64,000 bases of DNA from Streptomyces sp. HB132 (lineage in GTDB: Bacteria; Actinomycetota; Actinomycetes; Streptomycetales; Streptomycetaceae). Below the pieces are notes generated by a model. It searched no databases. It was not told the DNA's origin and was given only the letters and a program-made list of their open reading frames with translations. How positions within the stretch are numbered: position 1 is the first letter of the stretch; every line of letters begins with the position of its first letter. Below are positions 60,213-64,000 of this stretch, piece after piece. The position numbers and the translations under genes are program-made. Location: positions 186,001 to 250,000 of the forward strand of contig NZ_JAFBGA010000006.1 in NCBI RefSeq assembly GCF_016909575.1. The letters are read 5' to 3'.

Positions 60213-61096
60213 CCACCCTGTCACCCGAGACGAAGGCCACCGGCCGCAAGGAGGAGACGCGGGAGGAGACGGCCCCCTCCCCCGTCCTGTCCGTCGAGGG
60301 CCTGGAGGTCCGTTACGGCCGGGGGCGCCGGGGACGCAGCGCCCTGCGAGGCGTCTCGCTGAGCATCGCCCCCGGGGAGACGGTCGGCGTCATCGGCGAG
60401 ACGGGCTCCGGGAAGTCCACGCTGGCCCGCGCGGTGCTCGGCCTCGTGCGTGTCTCGGCCGGCTCGATCCGGGTCGACGGCGAGGAGGTCACCGCATTCG
60501 GCGACCGCCGGTGGCGCGGCCTGCGTCGGCGGGGCGTCGTCCAGTACGTCTTCCAGGACCCGCTGCGCAGCCTCGACCCGGACCTCACCATCGAGGACTC
60601 CCTGACCGAACCGCTGCTCATCCAGGGGGTACCACGCAAGGAGGCGGCCGATCGGGCCCGCGCGTTCCTCGACCGGGTCCACCTGTCCGGGGAACTGCTC
60701 AGCCGGCTGCCCGGAGAGCTCTCCGGCGGTCAGCGGCAACGGGTAGCCGTGGCCCGCGCCCTGGTCACCGAGCCCGCCCTGGTCATCCTCGACGAGCCGG
60801 TCAGCGCCCTGGACTCCGCCAACCGCGTCCAGGTCCTGGAGATCCTCAAGGAGCTCCGCGACTCCGGTACGTCCCTCGTCTTCATCTCGCACGATCTCGG
60901 TTCCATCGCCGGGACAGCCGACCGCATCGCCGTGCTCTACAGGGGTGAGCTCGTCGAGGTGGGGACGGCACATGACGTCATCAACCACCCGCAGCACGTC
61001 TACACCCGCCTGCTCGTCGGCTCGGCGCCGACGCTGCACGGGCGGACGGCCGACCGGAGCGAGCGCGAGGCCCTGCGCACACGGCTGAGCGGCTGA
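60209..61096 (+). CDS. ABC transporter ATPase, DppF-like
   Basis: A 295-residue ATPase: Walker A GETGSGKST, VFQDPLRSLDP, signature LSGGQRQRVAVARAL, Walker B LVILDEPVSALDS and ISHDLGS. It is paired with the previous gene in a heterodimeric ATPase. ATG 60209 overlaps the preceding stop by 4 bases, with GGAGGAGG ahead of it. Confidence 0.93.
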   Translation: MTTLSPETKATGRKEETREETAPSPVLSVEGLEVRYGRGRRGRSALRGVSLSIAPGETVGVIGETGSGKSTLARAVLGLVRVSAGSIRVDGEEVTAFGDRRWRGLRRRGVVQYVFQDPLRSLDPDLTIEDSLTEPLLIQGVPRKEAADRARAFLDRVHLSGELLSRLPGELSGGQRQRVAVARALVTEPALVILDEPVSALDSANRVQVLEILKELRDSGTSLVFISHDLGSIAGTADRIAVLYRGELVEVGTAHDVINHPQHVYTRLLVGSAPTLHGRTADRSEREALRTRLSG

Positions 61097-61151
61097 CCGC
61101 ACAGCGTCCGGCCCCCTTCCACGTCTCCCGCACCACTGAGAGGAACACCCC

Positions 61152-62492
61152 ATGTCCCGCAGGATCCATCTCGCACTGCACCCGTACGGCGTCGGCGGCC
61201 CCGGCCAGCACGGCCTCTGGAAGGACCCGGGCGTCGCGAAGAACGCCAGCATCGACATCGACTACTACATCCAGCAGGCCAAGGCCGCCGAACACGCCCT
61301 GTTCGACGCGCTGTTCGTCGTCGACAGCCAGTTCATCAACGCCACCTACCCGTCGCACTACCTGAACCGGCTGGAGCCGCTGACCCTGCTCTCCGCCGTC
61401 GCCACCCACACCAGGAACATCGGCCTGGTCGGCACGGCGAGCTCGACGTACAACTCACCGTTCAACCTCGCCCGCCGGTTCGCCTCCCTCGACCACATCA
61501 GCGGCGGACGCGCCGGCTGGAACGTGGTGACCAGCTTCGACACCGGTACATCCAGGAACTTCGGGCTCGACGAACACCTCGACTACGCCACGCGGTACGG
61601 CCGCGCCCTGGAGTTCGTACACGTCGCCCGAGGTCTGTGGGACTCCTACGAGGACGACGCCTTCCCCGCCGACGTGGAGCGCGACGTCTTCCTCGACCCG
61701 TCGAGGCTGCACGCGCTGAACCACGACGGGGAGCACTTCAAGGTCGCCGGTCCGCTCAACATCTCCCGTTCGCCGCAGGGCCAGCCCGTCATCTTCCAGG
61801 CCGGGGTCTCCGACGAGGGCCGGGACCTCGCCGCACGCGTAGCCGAGGGCATCTACGCACCGGGCGGCACGCTGGAGCAGGCCCAGGAGTACTACTCCGA
61901 CATCAAGAGGCGCACCGCGGCCTACGGGCGCGACCCCGACCACATCAAGGTCTTCATCCACGGCGGTCCGATCGTGGGGGCGACCGACGAGGAGGCCCGG
62001 CGCCGCGAGCGGGAGATCTTCGAGGAGGACAACGACTTCGCGAGCAACCTCGCCCTGCTGGGCCGCTCCTTCGGCGCGTACGACTTCGGCGTGCACGACC
62101 TGGACGCACCGTTCCCGGACGTCGCCCACCTGGCGGAGAAGGGCGGCCGGACAGGTGCCGCGAAGATCATCGAGCGCGCACGGACGGAGCACCTGTCGCT
62201 GCGTCAGGTTGCCGAGTCCGTCAACGCGTTCCGCCGATCACCGTTCGTCGGGGCTCCGGAGACCGTCGCTGACACCATCGAGCAGTGGTACGACGCGGGC
62301 ACCCTGGACGGCATCAACCTGGCCTTCAGGAACAACGACGACCTCGACCGCTTCGTGGACGGCGTGGTGCCGCTCCTGCAGAAGCGCGGCCTGTTCCGGA
62401 CCGAGTACGAGGCGGACACCCTGCGCGGCAACCTCGGGCTCCCCCTCCCGGCGAACCGTCACACCTCCGAGCGCGAGCTCGTGAACGACTGA
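61152..62492 (+). CDS. NtaA/SnaA/DmoA-type flavin-dependent monooxygenase
   Basis: A 446-residue luciferase-like FMNH2-dependent monooxygenase. IHLALHPYGVGGPGQHGLWK at the start, FVVDSQFINATYP, GTASSTYNSPFNLARRFASL, ISGGRAGWNVVTS and RYGRALEFVHVARGLWDSY are features of the NtaA/SnaA/DszA/YxeK group, which oxidises organosulfur or aminopolycarboxylate substrates. Reduced FMN could come from the reductase at 63371. GAGAGGAAC precedes ATG 61152. The likely substrate is the compound imported by the ABC transporter; C-S bond cleavage is inferred from the Cys leader peptide. Confidence 0.92.
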   Translation: MSRRIHLALHPYGVGGPGQHGLWKDPGVAKNASIDIDYYIQQAKAAEHALFDALFVVDSQFINATYPSHYLNRLEPLTLLSAVATHTRNIGLVGTASSTYNSPFNLARRFASLDHISGGRAGWNVVTSFDTGTSRNFGLDEHLDYATRYGRALEFVHVARGLWDSYEDDAFPADVERDVFLDPSRLHALNHDGEHFKVAGPLNISRSPQGQPVIFQAGVSDEGRDLAARVAEGIYAPGGTLEQAQEYYSDIKRRTAAYGRDPDHIKVFIHGGPIVGATDEEARRREREIFEEDNDFASNLALLGRSFGAYDFGVHDLDAPFPDVAHLAEKGGRTGAAKIIERARTEHLSLRQVAESVNAFRRSPFVGAPETVADTIEQWYDAGTLDGINLAFRNNDDLDRFVDGVVPLLQKRGLFRTEYEADTLRGNLGLPLPANRHTSERELVND

Positions 62493-62544
62493 CGCGGTCC
62501 GCGAAACCCCCGAGCAGGCACGCACACGCACGCAGGAGTCCGAG

Positions 62545-63315
62545 ATGACCGAGTACGACGACCACTACGCCCCAGAGGGCCTGAGCACGCGCGGCACCGT
62601 CGTCGTGGTGCCCGGCCGCGGCGAGACCCGGGCGACCTACACCCGGTTCGGCAGGCGGCTGGCCTCCGATGCCTACCGTGTCCGGATCGTCGACGCCCCC
62701 GACCTCGACGGGGGTGACCTGGCGGGCTCGCTGACCCGCTTCGGCGAACAACTCGCCGCTGCGGCCGAGGACTCGGCCACGGGTGAGGACGGTGCCGTAC
62801 GCCCCCTCGTGCTGGTGGGCGCGGACAGCGGAGCGGTCGCCGTGGCGGCGCTCCTCGGCCGGGACGGCGTACCGTCCGCCGCGCGGCCCGACGCGGTCGT
62901 CCTCGCGGGGGTCCCCGGGGGCGGCGCGACCGCCGTAGGCGGCTGGGCGGACGAGCTCGACGTGCGTACTGCCTGCCCCGTCCATCGGGGCACGCTCACC
63001 GAGGACGACGGCATACGGCGCGGCGCGCTCGAGGAGGAGGTCCCTCAGGCGCTGCTCACGGCCGCGTACGACAGCGCGCTCGACGTACCCGCGCTGTTCC
63101 TCCTCGGTGACGCCGATCCGCTCGCGGACCGCGAGGCACTCGTGCGAACGGCGAAGTCGCTGCCGCGCGCCCGCCTGTCGGTGGTGCGGGACGCCCACCA
63201 CGACGTCCTGAACGACATGCAGCACCGCTCGGTCGCCGCGGAGGCCGTCACCTTCCTGGAGACCCTGCGCAACGGGCTGGTGCCGGTCCTCACGGTCGAG
63301 TCGAGCACCTGGTAG
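62545..63315 (+). CDS. Alpha/beta hydrolase
   Basis: A 256-residue hydrolase. VVVVPGRGETRATYTRFG is the oxyanion loop, GADSGAV the nucleophile elbow (GxSxG, Ser), LLGDADPLAD the acid region and RDAHHDVLND the His. Members of this kind sit in several sulfur/monooxygenase operons and may hydrolyse an ester, thioester or amide formed in the pathway. The ribosome-binding site GCAGGAG is suitably placed before ATG 62545. Confidence 0.85.
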   Translation: MTEYDDHYAPEGLSTRGTVVVVPGRGETRATYTRFGRRLASDAYRVRIVDAPDLDGGDLAGSLTRFGEQLAAAAEDSATGEDGAVRPLVLVGADSGAVAVAALLGRDGVPSAARPDAVVLAGVPGGGATAVGGWADELDVRTACPVHRGTLTEDDGIRRGALEEEVPQALLTAAYDSALDVPALFLLGDADPLADREALVRTAKSLPRARLSVVRDAHHDVLNDMQHRSVAAEAVTFLETLRNGLVPVLTVESSTW

Positions 63316-63370
63316 CCGCTGTCACGCCCGGCACCGCACGCATTTCCGACCCGTAGAGAAAGGCTTTCCC

Positions 63371-63928
63371 ATGGCACGCATCCTGTCCGTCTCCGGCAGT
63401 CCCTCCGCCACCTCCCGTACCGCACGGCTCCTGCGCCACCTCGACGAGCGGCTCCGGGACCAGGGTCACGAGGTGACGCCGCTGGACGTGCGCACCCTGC
63501 CCGCCGAGGCGCTGCTCGGGGCCGACTTCCGGCACCCGGCGGTCGTCGAGGCCACGGCTCTGTTCGAGGAGGCGGACGGGGTGGTCATCGGCACCCCCGT
63601 CTACAAGGCCGCCTACTCGGGTCTGCTGAAGACGCTGCTGGATCTGCTCCCCCAGTTCGCGCTGGCCGGCAAGACCGTGCTGCCGCTGGCCACCGGAGGG
63701 AGCACGGCCCATGTACTGGCCATCGACTACGCGCTGCGCCCCGTGCTCAGCTCCATGGGGGCGTCGCACATCGTCCCGGGCTGGTTCACGCTCGACAAGG
63801 ACATCGCCACCGGAGAGAACGGCACCCTGGCCGTCGCCCCCGGCACGGCCGAGGCCCTCGGCCACGTCACCGACACCTTCTCCCGGGCTCTGGGCGGGCG
63901 TACGGCGGTACTGGCCCCCACGGGCTGA
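63371..63928 (+). CDS. NAD(P)H-dependent FMN reductase, SsuE-like
   Basis: A 185-residue flavodoxin-like reductase: ILSVSGSPSATSRTARLL (FMN phosphate loop), GVVIGTPVYKAAYSGLLKTL (TPVYKxxxSGLLK is the SsuE/MsuE hallmark), LPLATGGSTAH and ALRPVLSSMGA. It would supply FMNH2 to the monooxygenase and so complete a two-component system. GAGAAAGG precedes ATG 63371. Last gene of the operon; the convergent neighbour stops 5 bases away. Confidence 0.93.
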   Translation: MARILSVSGSPSATSRTARLLRHLDERLRDQGHEVTPLDVRTLPAEALLGADFRHPAVVEATALFEEADGVVIGTPVYKAAYSGLLKTLLDLLPQFALAGKTVLPLATGGSTAHVLAIDYALRPVLSSMGASHIVPGWFTLDKDIATGENGTLAVAPGTAEALGHVTDTFSRALGGRTAVLAPTG

Positions 63929-63932
63929 ACGC

Positions 63933-64000
63933 TCACGCCGCCCTCAGGTGCCGCCACACCGCCTTCGCCGCGTGATGCCCCGACATGCCGTGGACACCCG
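63933..64000 (-). CDS. C-terminal end of a probable FAD-dependent oxidoreductase
   Basis: Only 21 codons plus stop are visible: GVHGMSGHHAAKAVWRHL near the end. This resembles the C-terminus of CrtI/phytoene-desaturase-like NAD(P)/FAD oxidoreductases, where GxHGMxGxxAAxAxL closes over the flavin. The rest lies beyond the window. Confidence 0.45.
   Translation of the reverse strand, partial: GVHGMSGHHAAKAVWRHLRAA

Overview
The window reads as chromosomal DNA of a Streptomyces-type actinomycete. GC is very high, third codon positions are strongly G/C, GTG (and two TTG) starts are frequent, adjacent genes often overlap by 1-14 bases, and the gene content is typical of the genus: a MatAB-like aggregation locus, crotonyl-CoA carboxylase/reductase, an Rv2578c-like radical SAM protein, a CebR box and secreted glycan-degrading enzymes. 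I saw no tRNA or rRNA gene, CRISPR array, transposase or phage gene. Both ends cut through a gene.

Layout. 1-10.1 kb: 5' end of an M55 D-aminopeptidase, an aldo/keto reductase divergent from a LysR regulator, a GH18 lipoprotein, a matA/matB/acyltransferase operon for an extracellular amino-polysaccharide, and an MFS exporter carrying three Ig-like C-terminal repeats. 10.3-14.8 kb: an SRPBCC protein, a radical SAM protein behind a perfect SOS box, a secreted tripeptidyl aminopeptidase, a GNAT enzyme and a HEAT-repeat protein. 15.2-26.8 kb: an acyl-CoA block with a tandem-duplicated 3-hydroxyacyl-CoA dehydrogenase, a TetR regulator, and ccr-meaA-lyase-MaoC-acyl-CoA dehydrogenase (ethylmalonyl-CoA pathway), followed by psd-pssA and a strong terminator. 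27-33.2 kb: a SpoIIE-type phosphatase, a CebR-box GH5 cellulase and a beta-helix glucanase whose ribosome-binding site lies inside an inverted repeat. 33.3-39 kb: a compact livFGHMK branched-chain amino-acid ABC operon divergent from a PucR-type regulator. 39-45.5 kb: glycerate kinase, Nudix, VapB-like protein, sirtuin, a ferredoxin-like protein, a manganese (yybP-ykoY) riboswitch with a TMEM165/GDT1 exporter, and an alkylation-repair operon (Ada/AlkA fusion plus ogt). 45.6-55.3 kb: a PL9 pectate lyase with a palindromic operator, an XRE-cupin regulator with a methyltransferase and DinB protein, decayed gene fragments including a PII remnant, an exonuclease, a serine hydrolase and small regulators. 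55.3-63.9 kb: a single long operon, probably for an organosulfur compound, with a 24-residue Cys-ending leader peptide, a peptide/nickel-type ABC transporter, an NtaA/SnaA-type flavin monooxygenase, an alpha/beta hydrolase and an SsuE-like FMN reductase.

How the parts work together. The 19-25 kb genes convert crotonyl-CoA through ethylmalonyl-, methylsuccinyl-, mesaconyl- and methylmalyl-CoA, supplying glyoxylate and propionyl-CoA from C2 units and precursors for polyketides. The secreted enzymes (GH5, beta-helix glucanase, PL9, GH18, peptidase) fit a soil saprophyte on plant and fungal debris. The most unusual material is the leader-peptide-controlled monooxygenase operon, the start-site hairpin before the glucanase, the two differing cofactor sites in the fused dehydrogenase, and the decayed PII segment. 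Several genes have a TANNNT hexamer 6-8 bases before the start codon and no ribosome-binding site, suggesting leaderless mRNAs. All functional calls rest on reading motifs by eye; no database search was possible.
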